Below are positions 40,442 to 50,280 of a DNA stretch of 64,000 bases, in pieces. The position numbers and the translations under genes are program-made. Location: contig NZ_CP072467.1 in the NCBI RefSeq assembly GCF_018437505.1, positions 2,294,001-2,358,000 on the forward strand, given 5' to 3'. The number at the start of each line of letters is the position of its first letter. Within the stretch, counting starts at the first letter, position 1. Under the pieces are notes generated by a model. The model saw only the letters and a list, made by a program, of their open reading frames with translations, searched no databases and was not told the origin of the DNA. This DNA is from Spiractinospora alimapuensis. GTDB lineage: Bacteria; Actinomycetota; Actinomycetes; Streptosporangiales; Streptosporangiaceae.

Positions 40442-41125
40442 TCACGGCAGTCGTTCGAGGACGCGCAGCGAACCTGTGGCACTTGTCTCCCGGAAAGCGC
40501 CGCTGGCCAGGGCGCGACAGTACACGTTGTACGGAGGGCGCCCTCCGTCGGCGGGGTCGGGGAAGACGTCGTGCAGCACCAGGGCGCCGCCCGGTGCGAT
40601 GTGGGGACTCCACCCCTCGTAGTCGGTCTGGGCCGCCGTCTCGGAGTGACCGCCGTCGACGAACACCATCCCCAGCGGCGTTCCCCACAGTGCCGCGACG
40701 TCGGCGGAGGCCCCCACGACCGTGACGATCGTGTCCTCCATGCCCGCCCGGACCACCGTTCGTCGGAACGCGCCGAGCGTGTCGAGCCGGTCGATCTCGG
40801 GGTCCACCAGGGACGGGTCGTGGTACTCCCACCCCGGCTGGTGCTCCTCCGAGCCCCGGTGGTGGTCCACCGTGACGACCTTGACGCCGGCGAGGCGGGC
40901 CGCGTGCCCCAGGTACAACGTGGACTTCCCGCAGTAGGTACCGATCTCCACGATGGGCCCGACCACGGAGTACTTGGACGCCGCGTCGAACAGGGCGCGC
41001 CCTTCGTCCTCGGGCATGAAGCCACGCGTCGCGTTGACCACGTCACGCAGTGCGCGCGGCAGGACGTCGGTGGGCTCGCCATCGCGGCGGCCGACATCGG
41101 CCACGAATTCGCCGCCGGGGTTCAC
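40442..41125 (-). CDS. Class I SAM-dependent methyltransferase
   Basis: This 227-residue protein has a SAM-binding beginning GPIVEIGTYCGKSTLYLGHA, acidic loop VVTVDHHRGS, and VDGGHSETAAQTDYEGW before the PGGALVLHDV motif; this is the Methyltransf_24-like group that often acts on O- or N-acceptors. Its GTG start at 41125 overlaps the stop of the aminotransferase (TGTGA), so the two are coupled and probably act on related substrates, though neither is identified. Confidence 0.85.
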   Translation of the reverse strand: MNPGGEFVADVGRRDGEPTDVLPRALRDVVNATRGFMPEDEGRALFDAASKYSVVGPIVEIGTYCGKSTLYLGHAARLAGVKVVTVDHHRGSEEHQPGWEYHDPSLVDPEIDRLDTLGAFRRTVVRAGMEDTIVTVVGASADVAALWGTPLGMVFVDGGHSETAAQTDYEGWSPHIAPGGALVLHDVFPDPADGGRPPYNVYCRALASGAFRETSATGSLRVLERLP

Positions 41126-42288
41126 AGGGTCGCGCCCAGGCGGCGCACCGCTTCGTCCAGTACCTCGTCGCGCTTGCAGAACGCGAACCGGACGAGGTGC
41201 CGGCCCTCCTCCGTGTTGTCGTAGAGGACCTGTGCGGGCACACAGGCGACGCGGCTGCGTCGCGGAAGGTCGCGGGCGGCCTCGATCCCGTCGCGGTAGC
41301 CCAGGGGACGGATGTCGGCCATGACGAAGTAGGTCCCCGAGCTCCGCTGCACGGTGAAGCCGGCGTCGGCCAGACCCGCGGAGAGGCGGTCGCGTTTGTC
41401 GGCGAGCGCGCTGTTCTGGGCTTTGATCCAGTCCGCCTCGCCGGTCAGTCCTTCGGCGAGGGCGAGCTGCAGCGCGCCGTTGGCGCTGAAGGTGAGGAAC
41501 TGGTTCACGGTGCGCACCGCGCGCAGCAGCGGCGACGGCCCCATGACCCATCCGGTCTTCCAACCGGTGACCGCGAAGGTCTTGCCCGCCGAGGAGATGG
41601 AGAGCGTCCGTTCGGCCATGCCGGAAAGCGTGGCGAGCGGAACATGGGGCTCATCGTCGTAGGTGAGGTACTCGTACACCTCGTCGGTCACCGCGATGAC
41701 GTCGTGCCGTTGGCACAGCTCCGCGACCAGGGACAGTTCCTCGCGGGTGAACACTGTCCCGGTGGGGTTGTGCGGAGAGTTGAGCAGCACCATCCGAGTG
41801 CGCGGCCCGAAGGTGGACCGCAGCTCGTCGGGGTCGAAGGTGAACCGGCCGGTGGCGTCGGGGCGCAGGGCGACGGGCCGGCGCACGCCGCCGGCCAGCG
41901 AGATCACCGCCGGGTAGGAGTCGTACATCGGCTCGAAGACGACGACCTCGTCCCCGGGCTCGACCAGGCCGAGCACGCTGGCGGCGATTCCGGCGGTCGC
42001 GCCCACCGTCACGTAGATCTCCGTGGCGGGGTCGAGGCGCTGGCCGTACCGGGCGGCGCGTTCGGCAGCGACCGACGCGCGCAGCTCAAGGTGGCCGTCG
42101 CCCGGCGGGTACTGGTTCACCCCGTCGGTGAGGTGCCGGGCCGCGGCCTCGCGCAGCGCCTTCGGTCCGTCGGTGTCGGGGAACCCCTGGCCGAGGTTGA
42201 TGGACTCGGTGGCCACGGCCAACTGCGTCATCTCGGCGAAGATGCTCTCGCCGTAGGCGCGCATCCGCGCTACTCGTAGGTCATCCAC
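41122..42288 (-). CDS. Class I/II pyridoxal-phosphate aminotransferase
   Basis: The 388-residue enzyme has the fold-type I pattern: INLGQGFPDTDGP near the N-terminus, GATAGIAASVLGLVEPGDEV, LLNSPHNPTGTVF, the pyridine-binding Asp in VTDEVYEYLTYD, the Schiff-base lysine in SISSAGKTFAVTGWKTGW, and the carboxylate-binding Arg in LVRFAFCKRDE. The ATG/GTG pattern and family alignment favour the GTG at 42288 over the in-frame ATG at 42372. It most resembles kynurenine/methionine aminotransferases (KAT/YbdL group). Confidence 0.9.
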   Translation of the reverse strand: MDDLRVARMRAYGESIFAEMTQLAVATESINLGQGFPDTDGPKALREAAARHLTDGVNQYPPGDGHLELRASVAAERAARYGQRLDPATEIYVTVGATAGIAASVLGLVEPGDEVVVFEPMYDSYPAVISLAGGVRRPVALRPDATGRFTFDPDELRSTFGPRTRMVLLNSPHNPTGTVFTREELSLVAELCQRHDVIAVTDEVYEYLTYDDEPHVPLATLSGMAERTLSISSAGKTFAVTGWKTGWVMGPSPLLRAVRTVNQFLTFSANGALQLALAEGLTGEADWIKAQNSALADKRDRLSAGLADAGFTVQRSSGTYFVMADIRPLGYRDGIEAARDLPRRSRVACVPAQVLYDNTEEGRHLVRFAFCKRDEVLDEAVRRLGATL

Positions 42289-42424
42289 AGCACGAGCATA
42301 GGTGGACGGGTGTCGCGGCTCACGACGCGGGCGAGGGAGTGTGGACCGATCCCCGCTCACCGCCGGGTCCACTCACCCGGGGCAACCACCCCGGTGGCCG
42401 ACGCCACCGACGTCGAGGGCGGCA

Positions 42425-42805
42425 CTAAGGGGTCGCCCGTCGCGGACGCGGGAGGCCGTGCAGGGCTCGGCTGATGAGGCGTCGCTGTTCCTCGGAACAC
42501 CGCTCGATGAACCGCGTCATCGCGGTGCTGGGGTCGTCGCTTCCGTCCAGGACCTCCAGCATGAGCCGCGCCGTGTGGTCGCCGCGGTCCTCCTGTGGCC
42601 AGTACCGCCAGGCCCGTCCCGACTTCTCCCGGTGCAGCATCCCCTTGTGGAACAGGATGTTGGTGACCGTCATCACCGTCGTGTAGGCGACCTCGCGGTC
42701 GTAGAACATGCTCGCGCGGATGTCCCGAACAATGAGCGGTTGCTCGGCACGCCACAGCGCGTCCATGATCGCGAACTCGAGTTCGCCGAATCCCTGCTGA
42801 ACCAC
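42425..42805 (-). CDS. BlaI/MecI/CopY-family repressor
   Basis: This 126-residue winged-helix protein (FGELEFAIMDALWRAEQPLI, AYTTVMTVTNILFHKGMLHR, SGRAWRYWPQED) has the typical BlaI length and the site where BlaR proteases would cut between DNA-binding and dimer domains. The GTG at 42805 is chosen because the family begins G-x-LE about ten residues before the first helix. No M56/BlaR partner is adjacent, so its signal must come from elsewhere. Confidence 0.83.
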   Translation of the reverse strand: MVQQGFGELEFAIMDALWRAEQPLIVRDIRASMFYDREVAYTTVMTVTNILFHKGMLHREKSGRAWRYWPQEDRGDHTARLMLEVLDGSDDPSTAMTRFIERCSEEQRRLISRALHGLPRPRRATP

Positions 42806-43093
42806 TCCGTGTCCACCTCCGCGGCGCCATCGTAGGAAGGCGGCATCGACTGCGAGGAATTTCACCGACATGCGTACCGTTTGGCGTCGCACACACCCGA
42901 ATCAGCGGCCTGGGGCACCTGTGGCCGTGGTTTCGTCGGCCCCGTGGCCGGGAGGGGCCACCGATACGGCGCCCGCGCACCGACCGCGTCACCGCGCGTG
43001 GACCGGTGCGCGCGGCCGCCCGACACCCCGGCCGTCGGCACGAACTCCGACGTTCTCACTGGTGAAGGCTAGTTCGCCCCCCAGGACGACTTC

Positions 43094-43173
43094 TGCGGGG
43101 CCCGGCACTGGGTCCGGCCGGCGGAACCCCCGTGCCCCGCCCGCCGGACCCAGCCGTCCTGCCGGGCCCCGCA
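43094..43173. repeat. Large nested inverted repeat in the blaI-kgd intergenic region
   Basis: In the 606-bp gap between blaI and kgd, 43094-43107 pairs perfectly with 43160-43173 (14 bp), and just inside it 43108-43118 pairs with 43143-43153 (11 bp), leaving a 6-nt bulge and a G/C-rich loop. An RNA from either strand would fold strongly. It could be a divergent-transcript barrier or a kgd leader element. Confidence 0.7.
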
Positions 43174-43411
43174 CATTCACTGCGACGCGGCGAAACCCCC
43201 CACGGTTCCCGTTCTCCGCGAAGAACATCGGGGTGAACGAGCGGAGAGTCACCACCCCAGGCTGGGCACACTCGTGACAAAACTCGGTAACCTGTGGCCG
43301 GGAGACCGTCCACCGGTTCCACCGGCCAATGTCGCGTCACGGTGGCGTGGGGTGCGGCCGTCTCCGCAACCATCAGCAGCACGCGAGCACCGGAAGTGGG
43401 CGATCACCGCC

Positions 43412-46400
43412 GTGTCGTCTGAGTCGTCGCAACCCCCCACGGATTTTGGACCGAATGAGTGGCTGGTCGAGGAGCTGTACCGCAGGTACCTCGACGATCC
43501 GAACTCAGTAGATAAGGCCTGGTGGAACTTCTTCGCCGACTACAAGTCGAGCAGCGCCACCGGGGCGTCGTCGGCCAGCGCCGCCACGACTCCCGCGGCA
43601 CCTCGGGCCGCGGCGGGCTCGTCGAGTCGCCCCAAGGCCGAGGCCACAGAGCAGGAGGCCGGGGAGCAGGACGACCTGCTCGCCGTCACCACCGAACGCA
43701 TGCGCGGCACACCCGCCCGCACCGCGACGAACATGGAGGCCAGTCTCGGCCTGCCCATGGCCACCAGTGTTCGCTCGCTGCCGGTGAAGCTGCTGTTCGA
43801 CAACCGCATCGTCATCAACAACCACCTCAAGCGGGCGCGCGGCGGGAAGATCTCCTTCACGCACATCATCGGTTACGCGATGGTGAAGGCGCTGAGCACC
43901 GTACCGGCGATGAACTCCGCCTACGCCGAGGTGGACGGTAAGCCGGGGCTGGCCACGCCCAAGCACGTCAACCTGGGCCTCGCCATCGACATCCCCAAGT
44001 CCGACGGCACCCGTCAGCTCCTCGTGCCCAACATCAAGGGCGCGGAGGCGCTGGACTTCAAGGAGTTCTGGACCGCCTACGAGGAGGTCGTGCGCAAGGC
44101 CCGCGCCGGCAAGCTCGCGGTCTCCGACTTCCAGGGCACCACGATCAGCCTCACCAACCCTGGTGGCATCGGTACGGTGCACTCGATTCCCCGGTTCATG
44201 CAGGGGCAGGGCGCGATCCTCGGTGTGGGCTCGATGGAGTACCCGGCCGAGTTCCAGGGCGCCGCCCCGGAGACCCTGAACCAACTGGCCGTCAGCAAGA
44301 TCATGACGCTGACCTCCACCTACGACCACCGGATCATCCAAGGTGCGCAGTCGGGTGAGTTCCTGCGGCGTATCCACCAGCTCCTGCTGGGCGAGGACGG
44401 TTTCTACGACGAGATCTTCCGCTCCCTGCGCCTGCCCTACGAGCCGGTGCGCTGGGTCCAGGACATCTCCATCAACCGCGACACCGAGTTGGACAAGGCG
44501 AGCCGGGTCCAGGAGCTGATCCACGCCTACCGGGTCCGGGGCCACCTCATGGCCGACACCGACCCGCTGGAGTACAAGCAGCGCCGTCACCCGGACCTCG
44601 ACGTCCTGGAACACGGACTCACCCTGTGGGACCTGGAGCGCGAGTTCCCCACGGGTGGATTCGGCGGCAAGCCCGTCATGCGGCTGCGCGACATCCTGGG
44701 TGTCCTCCGCGACACCTACTGCCGCACCGTGGGCATCGAGTACATGCACATCCAGAGCCCGGAGGAGCGGGAGTGGATCCAGGAGCGCATCGAGCGCCGT
44801 GGCCACGACACCGTCTCCCGGGACGAGCAGCTCCACATCCTGCGCCGCCTCAACAGCGCCGAGGCCTTCGAGACGTTCCTGCAGACCAAGTACGTCGGGC
44901 AGAAGCGCTTCTCGTTGGAGGGCGGAGAGTCCCTGATCCCCCTGTTGGACGGGGTGATCTCCGAGGCCGCCCGCAGCTCCCTGGACGAGGTCGTCATGGG
45001 GATGGCCCACCGGGGCCGCCTCAACGTGCTGGCCAACATCTGCGGCAAGTCCTACGCGCAGATCTTCGGTGAGTTCGAGGGCAACATCGACCCGCGCAGT
45101 TCGCACGGGTCGGGTGACGTCAAGTACCACCTGGGCACCGACGGCGTGTTCGAGACCCCGACCGGGGAGAAGATCAACGTCACGCTCGCTGCCAACCCCA
45201 GCCACCTCGAGGCCGTGAACCCCGTGGCCGAGGGCATCGCCCGCGCCAAGCAGGACCTGTTGGACAAGGGCCAGCACGGCTTCACCGTGCTGCCGGTCCT
45301 GATCCACGGCGACGCGGCGTTCGCGGGCCAGGGCGTGGTCGCCGAGACCCTCAACCTGTCCCAGCTTCGCGGCTACCGCACCGGCGGCACCGTGCACGTG
45401 ATCGTGAACAACCAGGTCGGCTACACCACCTCGCCCGAGGACAGCCGGTCCAGCGTGTACTCCACCGACGTCGCGCGCATGGTGCAGGCCCCGATCTTCC
45501 ACGTGAACGGCGACGACCCCGAGGCCGTGGTGCGCGTCGCGCACCTGGCGTTCGAGTACCGCCAGGCGTTCAACAAGGACGTCGTCATCGACATGGTGTG
45601 CTACCGGCGTCGGGGCCACAACGAGGGGGACAACCCCGCGTTCACCCAGCCGCTGATGTACGACGTGATCGACGCGAAGCGTTCCACGCGCAAGCTCTAC
45701 ACCGAGGCCCTGATCGGCCGCGGCGACATCACCTTCGACGAGGCCGAGCAGGCGCTGCGGGACTACCAGGACCAGCTCGAGCGGGCCTTCGTGGAAACCC
45801 GGGAGGCGTCGGACCATCCGGCGCAGTCCGGCGCCGTCGTCCGTCCGGAGACCTTCGACGAGGGCCGGATCGACCACGCCGACGCGCCGACCGCGATCTC
45901 CGGCGAGGTCCTCAAGCGGGTCGTCGACACCCAGCTCAACCTGCCCGAGGGATTCTCCACCCACCCACGGCTCGCACCGCAACTCCAGCGGCGCGCGCAG
46001 ATGGTCACCGACGACGCCATCGACTGGGCCACCGGAGAGATGCTGGCGCTGGGCTCGTTGCTGATCGACGGGCACCCGGTGCGGCTGGTGGGTCAGGACA
46101 CCCGCCGTGGCACCTTCGGCCAGCGCCACGCGGTGCTGGTGGACCGCAAGACCGGCGCCACGCACACCCCGCTGAAGGCCTTCGACCAGGGCACGTCGAA
46201 GTTCTACGTGCACGACTCGCTGCTCAGCGAGTACGCCGCGCTGGGCTTCGAGTACGGCTACTCGGTCGTGCGCCCCAACGCGCTCGTCGCCTGGGAGGCC
46301 CAGTTCGGCGACTTCGTCAACGGCGCGCAGACCATCCTGGACGAGTTCCTCTCCTCCGGTGAGCAGAAGTGGGGCCAGCGTTCCAGTGTGGTGCTGCTGC

Positions 46401-47050
46401 TGCCGCACGGCTACGAGGGCCAGGGGCCGGACCACTCTTCCGCACGGATCGAGCGGTTCCTGCAGATGTGCGCGCAGGACAACATGACGGTGGCGCTGCC
46501 GAGCACGCCGGCGAACTACTTCCACCTGCTGCGGTGGCAGGTCCGTTCGTCGCTCAGCCGTCCGATGGTGGTGGCCACGCCCAAGTCGATGCTGCGCCTG
46601 AAGGCCGCGACGTCGCCGGCGTCGGACTTCACTTCCGGGGCGTTCCAGCCGGTCATCCCGGACACTGGGGACCTGCAGGCCGACGACGTCCGGCGTGTGG
46701 TGCTGTGCTCCGGCAAGATCTACTACGAGCTGGAGGCGGCGCGGAAGGCCACCGGCGATCTCAGCACCGCCCTGGTCCGGGTCGAGCGCCTCTACCCGTT
46801 GCCGATCTCGGAGATCCGGGAGCAGCTCAACCGCTACCCCAACGCCGGCGAGGTGCTGTGGGTGCAGGAGGAGCCGGCGAACATGGGGCCGTGGCCGTTC
46901 GTGGCGCTGACCTTCGCCGAGCAGCTTGACCGGCCGTTCGCCCACGTGTCCCGTCCGGCGAGCTCCGCTCCCGCGGCGGGGTCGGCCAAGCGGCACGAGA
47001 ACGAGCAGCGGGCGCTGATCGACACGGTCTTCCCGCCCGCGGATAGCTGA
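43412..47050 (+). CDS. kgd: Multifunctional 2-oxoglutarate metabolism enzyme Kgd (fused E2-E1)
   Basis: The 1212-residue protein acts on 2-oxoglutarate in the TCA cycle (dehydrogenase E1 with lipoamide partners, or decarboxylase/carboligase). The N-terminal E1 helix ([15 protein letters not shown]) leads into an Ala/Ser linker. An E2-like succinyltransferase domain follows (about residues 85-330; [24 protein letters not shown] with the catalytic His), without a lipoyl domain. The ThDP-dependent E1 comes last, with [29 protein letters not shown] and [15 protein letters not shown]. The GTG at 43412 agrees with relatives; the frame is open 46 codons further upstream. An FHA protein such as GarA would be its expected inhibitor but is not in the window. 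Confidence 0.96.
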   Translation: MSSESSQPPTDFGPNEWLVEELYRRYLDDPNSVDKAWWNFFADYKSSSATGASSASAATTPAAPRAAAGSSSRPKAEATEQEAGEQDDLLAVTTERMRGTPARTATNMEASLGLPMATSVRSLPVKLLFDNRIVINNHLKRARGGKISFTHIIGYAMVKALSTVPAMNSAYAEVDGKPGLATPKHVNLGLAIDIPKSDGTRQLLVPNIKGAEALDFKEFWTAYEEVVRKARAGKLAVSDFQGTTISLTNPGGIGTVHSIPRFMQGQGAILGVGSMEYPAEFQGAAPETLNQLAVSKIMTLTSTYDHRIIQGAQSGEFLRRIHQLLLGEDGFYDEIFRSLRLPYEPVRWVQDISINRDTELDKASRVQELIHAYRVRGHLMADTDPLEYKQRRHPDLDVLEHGLTLWDLEREFPTGGFGGKPVMRLRDILGVLRDTYCRTVGIEYMHIQSPEEREWIQERIERRGHDTVSRDEQLHILRRLNSAEAFETFLQTKYVGQKRFSLEGGESLIPLLDGVISEAARSSLDEVVMGMAHRGRLNVLANICGKSYAQIFGEFEGNIDPRSSHGSGDVKYHLGTDGVFETPTGEKINVTLAANPSHLEAVNPVAEGIARAKQDLLDKGQHGFTVLPVLIHGDAAFAGQGVVAETLNLSQLRGYRTGGTVHVIVNNQVGYTTSPEDSRSSVYSTDVARMVQAPIFHVNGDDPEAVVRVAHLAFEYRQAFNKDVVIDMVCYRRRGHNEGDNPAFTQPLMYDVIDAKRSTRKLYTEALIGRGDITFDEAEQALRDYQDQLERAFVETREASDHPAQSGAVVRPETFDEGRIDHADAPTAISGEVLKRVVDTQLNLPEGFSTHPRLAPQLQRRAQMVTDDAIDWATGEMLALGSLLIDGHPVRLVGQDTRRGTFGQRHAVLVDRKTGATHTPLKAFDQGTSKFYVHDSLLSEYAALGFEYGYSVVRPNALVAWEAQFGDFVNGAQTILDEFLSSGEQKWGQRSSVVLLLPHGYEGQGPDHSSARIERFLQMCAQDNMTVALPSTPANYFHLLRWQVRSSLSRPMVVATPKSMLRLKAATSPASDFTSGAFQPVIPDTGDLQADDVRRVVLCSGKIYYELEAARKATGDLSTALVRVERLYPLPISEIREQLNRYPNAGEVLWVQEEPANMGPWPFVALTFAEQLDRPFAHVSRPASSAPAAGSAKRHENEQRALIDTVFPPADS

Positions 47051-47056
47051 GGCGCC

Positions 47057-47233
47057 GTGTACTACACCGACCGGGGGATCGAGGAGCTGGAGCAACGCCG
47101 GGGCGAGGAGGAAGTGACCCTTGCCTGGCTCGCTGACCAGCTACGCATCTTCACCGACATCCATCCGGAGCACGAGACCGCGGTGGAACGGCTGGCGACC
47201 TGGTTGGCCCGACCGGATGACGAAGACGAGTGA
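47057..47233 (+). CDS. Small conserved acidic protein following kgd
   Basis: Six bases after the kgd stop a GTG opens a 58-codon frame that begins VYYTDRGIEELEQRRGEEE and ends WLARPDDEDE. It looks like the short actinobacterial family (DUF6104-type) that often sits directly behind kgd. It is helical and acidic with no membrane segment. The close spacing and the T-run terminator right behind it indicate co-transcription with kgd; it could be a small partner of the enzyme, but the function is unknown. Confidence 0.75.
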   Translation: MYYTDRGIEELEQRRGEEEVTLAWLADQLRIFTDIHPEHETAVERLATWLARPDDEDE

Positions 47234-47237
47234 GTGA

Positions 47238-47273
47238 GACGGGGGCGCGGGAGACCGCGCCCCCGTCTTTTTT
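47238..47273 (+). terminator. Classical rho-independent terminator of the kgd operon
   Basis: A perfect 13-bp stem (47238-47250 with 47255-47267) with a GAGA tetraloop is followed by TTTTTT at 47268-47273. It is the only terminator in the window with a full T-run. Confidence 0.93.
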
Positions 47274-47349
47274 GCACCCCGGCCCACTGGCTCGCGCTCG
47301 CTGGCATGCTCTAGTGGTTTGAGGCCGTTCGCGCCCCAGCGCTCAGGTT

Positions 47350-47388
47350 CACGACATATCTTGACTTTTGTCAGACACGATATATCGT
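47350..47388. promoter_or_regulatory. Promoter/operator of the DUF4097-PadR operon
   Basis: CACGACATATC (47350-47360) and CACGATATATC (47376-47386) repeat the element CACGAYATATC with a 26-bp step. The second lies in a perfect 12-nt palindrome ACGATATATCGT (47377-47388). A -35-like TTGACT (47361-47366) lies between them. PadR proteins typically bind such AT-centred palindromes over their own promoter. Confidence 0.6.
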
Positions 47389-47418
47389 CGAATCACAGCG
47401 AACGTGAAGGGGTGTGCG

Positions 47419-48276
47419 ATGGCACGGTGGAGCATCGAGGACTCGATGACCCGCACGCTCGACGGAATCGTCGCGCTACACGTGCGGATCGTGGGTGGGC
47501 GGGTCAACATCCTCCCCACCCAGGACTTGGTCAGCTTCGAGGTGAGCGAGGTCTCGGGTCCCCCGATCCTGGCCACGCATGAGGCGGGAATTCTGACCCT
47601 CACCTACGAGGACTTGACCCGTAACGGCATTTTCGACCGCATCCGGGACACCAAGCTCGGCGCCTACCGCCGACTGGGACGCCGTGCGGCGACCCTGTAC
47701 CTTCGGGTTCCACCCGACTGCCCGGTGGAGGTCGCCACGGTGTCGGGTGACGTCGTGGCGGCGGGGCTCACCGCACGCACCGCGATCCGCAGCGCGTCGG
47801 GGAACGTGACCCTGGACGACATGGCGGGGTCGGTCGACGTGAACACGGCCTCCGGCAACCTCGACATCCGAGACATGGCCGGAAACCTGAAGTTCAACAG
47901 CGTGAGCGGGGATCTCGCCATCGCCGGCGGCAACCTGTCCGACCTGTCGGCGAAGACCGGGTCCGGGCAGCTTCTCGGCGATGTCGACGTGCGTTCCGCG
48001 GGTCGGGTCCGACTCGCCTCGGTGTCCGGCGACATCGCCCTCCGGGTTCCGGGTGACACCTCCGCGAGCGTCGACCTGCGTACCGCTACCGGCAAGCTGA
48101 ACACCGAGTTCACGTTGGAGAACCGGGACAAGAGGGCCTACCGCCGGATGGGCGGCAACGTGGGCAGCGGAGTCGATCCGGCGTCGGTGACCACGACGAC
48201 GGTGTCGGGCTCCGTGGACCTGCTGCGCCGCGCACCCGACGCGCCTGCCGCGATCCCCAGGGGAAGTGAGGAGTAA
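47419..48276 (+). CDS. DUF4097-like beta-repeat protein
   Basis: The 285-residue protein is built of repeated short strands with the DUF4097 rhythm (VEVATVSGDVVAAGL, AIRSASGNVTLDDMAGSVDV, NTASGNLDIRDM, NSVSGDLAIAGG, LASVSGDIAL), predicted to form a right-handed beta-solenoid. There is no signal peptide. An ATG at 47419 with GAAGGGG upstream fits the domain; an earlier in-frame ATG (47368) overlaps the promoter. The stop overlaps the padR ATG by one base (TAATG). Such pairs are common in actinobacteria and are linked to envelope stress, but the molecular function is unknown. Confidence 0.85.
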   Translation: MARWSIEDSMTRTLDGIVALHVRIVGGRVNILPTQDLVSFEVSEVSGPPILATHEAGILTLTYEDLTRNGIFDRIRDTKLGAYRRLGRRAATLYLRVPPDCPVEVATVSGDVVAAGLTARTAIRSASGNVTLDDMAGSVDVNTASGNLDIRDMAGNLKFNSVSGDLAIAGGNLSDLSAKTGSGQLLGDVDVRSAGRVRLASVSGDIALRVPGDTSASVDLRTATGKLNTEFTLENRDKRAYRRMGGNVGSGVDPASVTTTTVSGSVDLLRRAPDAPAAIPRGSEE

Positions 48277-49103
48277 TGGCGAACATCTTCGGCCATGGGC
48301 GGCTGCGGCTCTACCTGCTGAAACTACTCGACGAGAGCCCGCGTCACGGGTACGAGATCATCTCGCTGCTGCGGGACCGGTTCCTTGGCGTCTACTCACC
48401 CTCGCCCGGCACGATCTACCCTCGCCTCGCTCGCTTGGAGGAGGAAGGGCTGGTCACGCACGAGGAGGTCAACGGTCGTAAGGTCTATCGCCTCACCGAT
48501 GCCGGCCGCGAGGAGCTCAACCGACGAACCGAGGACATCAGCGCGTTGGAGAACGACCTGATCGACTCCGCCCACGAGATCGCCCGCGCCGTGAAGCGCG
48601 ACGTACGCGACACGATCACCACGCTGCGGGAGGAGCTCAAGGGCGCCGCGAACGAGGCTCGCCAACGCGCGAACCGCGGCGAGCGGCGCGGAAGCGAACG
48701 CGAGGAGACGCCGACCGACGAGAACGAGGACGTGTGGGGACGCGCCGCCTCGGAGGAGTCGGAACGGGAAAGCACTCGCGGGGCGTGGTGGAGTCGCGAG
48801 TGGGAGAAGGTCTCCCGCGGCTTCGGCTCCTGGGGCTCGACTGAGTGGGGGTCCAAGCCGGAGTTCGACCGGGCGATGAACGACTTCAGCGATCGCGTGC
48901 GACGTGTCGTGCAGGACGCGGGCCAGGTCGGGGAGTCCACCGTGGAGAACCTCCGCCGAATCCTCGACGACACCGTCGAGGTCATCCGTCGTGACGCCGC
49001 GGACTGGGGCCCCCGGTGCGACGACACCGCCGGCCGGGACGACACACCCGCGACCGACGAGAAGCCGGCGTCAGACGACACCGACGACAAGAAGGCCGAC
49101 TGA
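48276..49103 (+). CDS. PadR-family regulator with long charged C-terminus
   Basis: The N-terminal 90 residues of this 275-residue protein are a PadR winged helix (LYLLKLLDESPRHGYEIISL, SPSPGTIYPRLARLEEEGLV, NGRKVYRLTDAGREEL). The following 185 residues are highly charged and partly coiled-coil, with WGRAASEE, WWSREWEKVSRGFGSWGS and a regular amphipathic stretch FSDRVRRVVQDAGQVGES; this is much longer than simple PadR repressors. It is translationally coupled to the DUF4097 gene and probably represses the shared promoter. The tail may bind that protein or the membrane surface. Confidence 0.88.
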   Translation: MANIFGHGRLRLYLLKLLDESPRHGYEIISLLRDRFLGVYSPSPGTIYPRLARLEEEGLVTHEEVNGRKVYRLTDAGREELNRRTEDISALENDLIDSAHEIARAVKRDVRDTITTLREELKGAANEARQRANRGERRGSEREETPTDENEDVWGRAASEESERESTRGAWWSREWEKVSRGFGSWGSTEWGSKPEFDRAMNDFSDRVRRVVQDAGQVGESTVENLRRILDDTVEVIRRDAADWGPRCDDTAGRDDTPATDEKPASDDTDDKKAD

Positions 49104-49121
49104 CGACCCACATGTCGGGGG

Positions 49122-49162
49122 ATGGGTGATGCCGGGGCCGTATCGGCCCCGGCATCACCCAT
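49122..49162 (+). terminator. Terminator of the DUF4097-PadR operon
   Basis: A perfect 19-bp stem (49122-49140 with 49144-49162) with a TAT loop begins 19 bp after the padR stop. No T-run follows. Confidence 0.85.
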
Positions 49163-50280
49163 TGTGGGTGCGCGGCGGGGCGCCCGGAGGCGCCCCGCGT
49201 GCACGCCCACGGATCCGATGTGGGCGTCAGGGCTCAACTGGTCGTCAACGCCGCGAATCCCGCACCGTCGAGACCCCCTTCGTCCGGCAGCTCCCCGCCT
49301 CGACGGCCCCACATCGCGCGCCCACACCTGGATCACCCCCTCCCCCGCGTGGCGGAGCCTGTCCGTCCCACAGGCGAGCGTCTACCGGCTCGCTGCCGCT
49401 CAGTCAACGGACCCGTTCCTCCATCGGCGCTGCGCTCACCCGAGGTTGTCACCACCCAGCGTGTGGTATCCGTACGGCGGCAGGGTCGGGGACAGTGCCC
49501 CCGGGACGAACCCTGTCCCTGGCCGCCCGCTCGCGGCTGGGACCCCGCCCATGGCGGGCTCCGACGTCCGACGCCGTGGCTCAGCCCATGAAACCCGCAA
49601 AGCCTTCGTCCGGCAGCTCCCCGCCTCGACGGCCCCACACCGCTCCCGAGTGGAAGGCAAGGCCCACAGGATCGGCCCGCACCGTCTACCCGATCCGCCA
49701 GCGGCGCCGCGCTCACCCACCCGAAGTCGTCGACACCCAGTGCACCCCCGGACGATCACTCCCCTGGTTGCCCACTCGCGGCTGGGACCCACCGCCCATA
49801 ACGGACTCCTTGGTTGATGGACCGGGGATTCGGCGTTGGGCACCGCGATCCCTGCCCAACGCACTGGGCCGCCCCGGCGAGGCCTGCGCTCACCCAAGTC
49901 GCGTGTCGTTCCGGACAGGAGTGGGGCGGCCTCCGGAAGGGCGGAGGCACCACGGATGTCCCCGACCTCAACCACCCGGAACGCGCGGCGTCCGTCAATG
50001 CTCGGCCTGAATTGGGAGCGTTCGGCGGCGCCACCACCAGCGATCGCGCGGTCGACTGGTCGACCGCGGCGGGCGGGCCGGAGCGATGTGGCGCCACCGA
50101 CGACCGACCGGTCCGGGGCAGGCGTCTCGGAGCACCTCGGCGGGCCCGTCTGCCTGGCCGGGGGCGGAACCCGGGGTGGCCGCTTTGGGCCAGGCGTTGG
50201 TGTCTCGTCTCCTCATCCTGGTCCCGGTGCCACACTCGGCGAACAGTGGCCTGGGTCGTGGTTCGGGATCGGAGGGGATC
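49163..50280. repeat. Repeat-rich non-coding region with degenerate duplications
   Basis: I find no supportable gene in about 1.1 kb. It contains imperfect long-period duplications: CCTTCGTCCGGCAGCTCCCC at 49277 and 49603 (326 bp apart) continues for more than 40 nt; TCGCGGCTGGGACC occurs at 49531 and 49776; and GCTCACCC-type segments occur about three times. The spacing is irregular and there are no conserved short repeats with unique spacers. Confidence 0.65.

Noticed and set aside
43505-47095. 1196-codon open frame on the minus strand across kgd
   Set aside because: It is the codon-composition shadow of kgd; the product is His/Val/Arg-rich with no domain, while the plus strand has full Kgd homology.
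49163-50280. Repeat region as a CRISPR array
   Set aside because: Repeats are long, diverged and irregularly spaced, and no cas gene is present.
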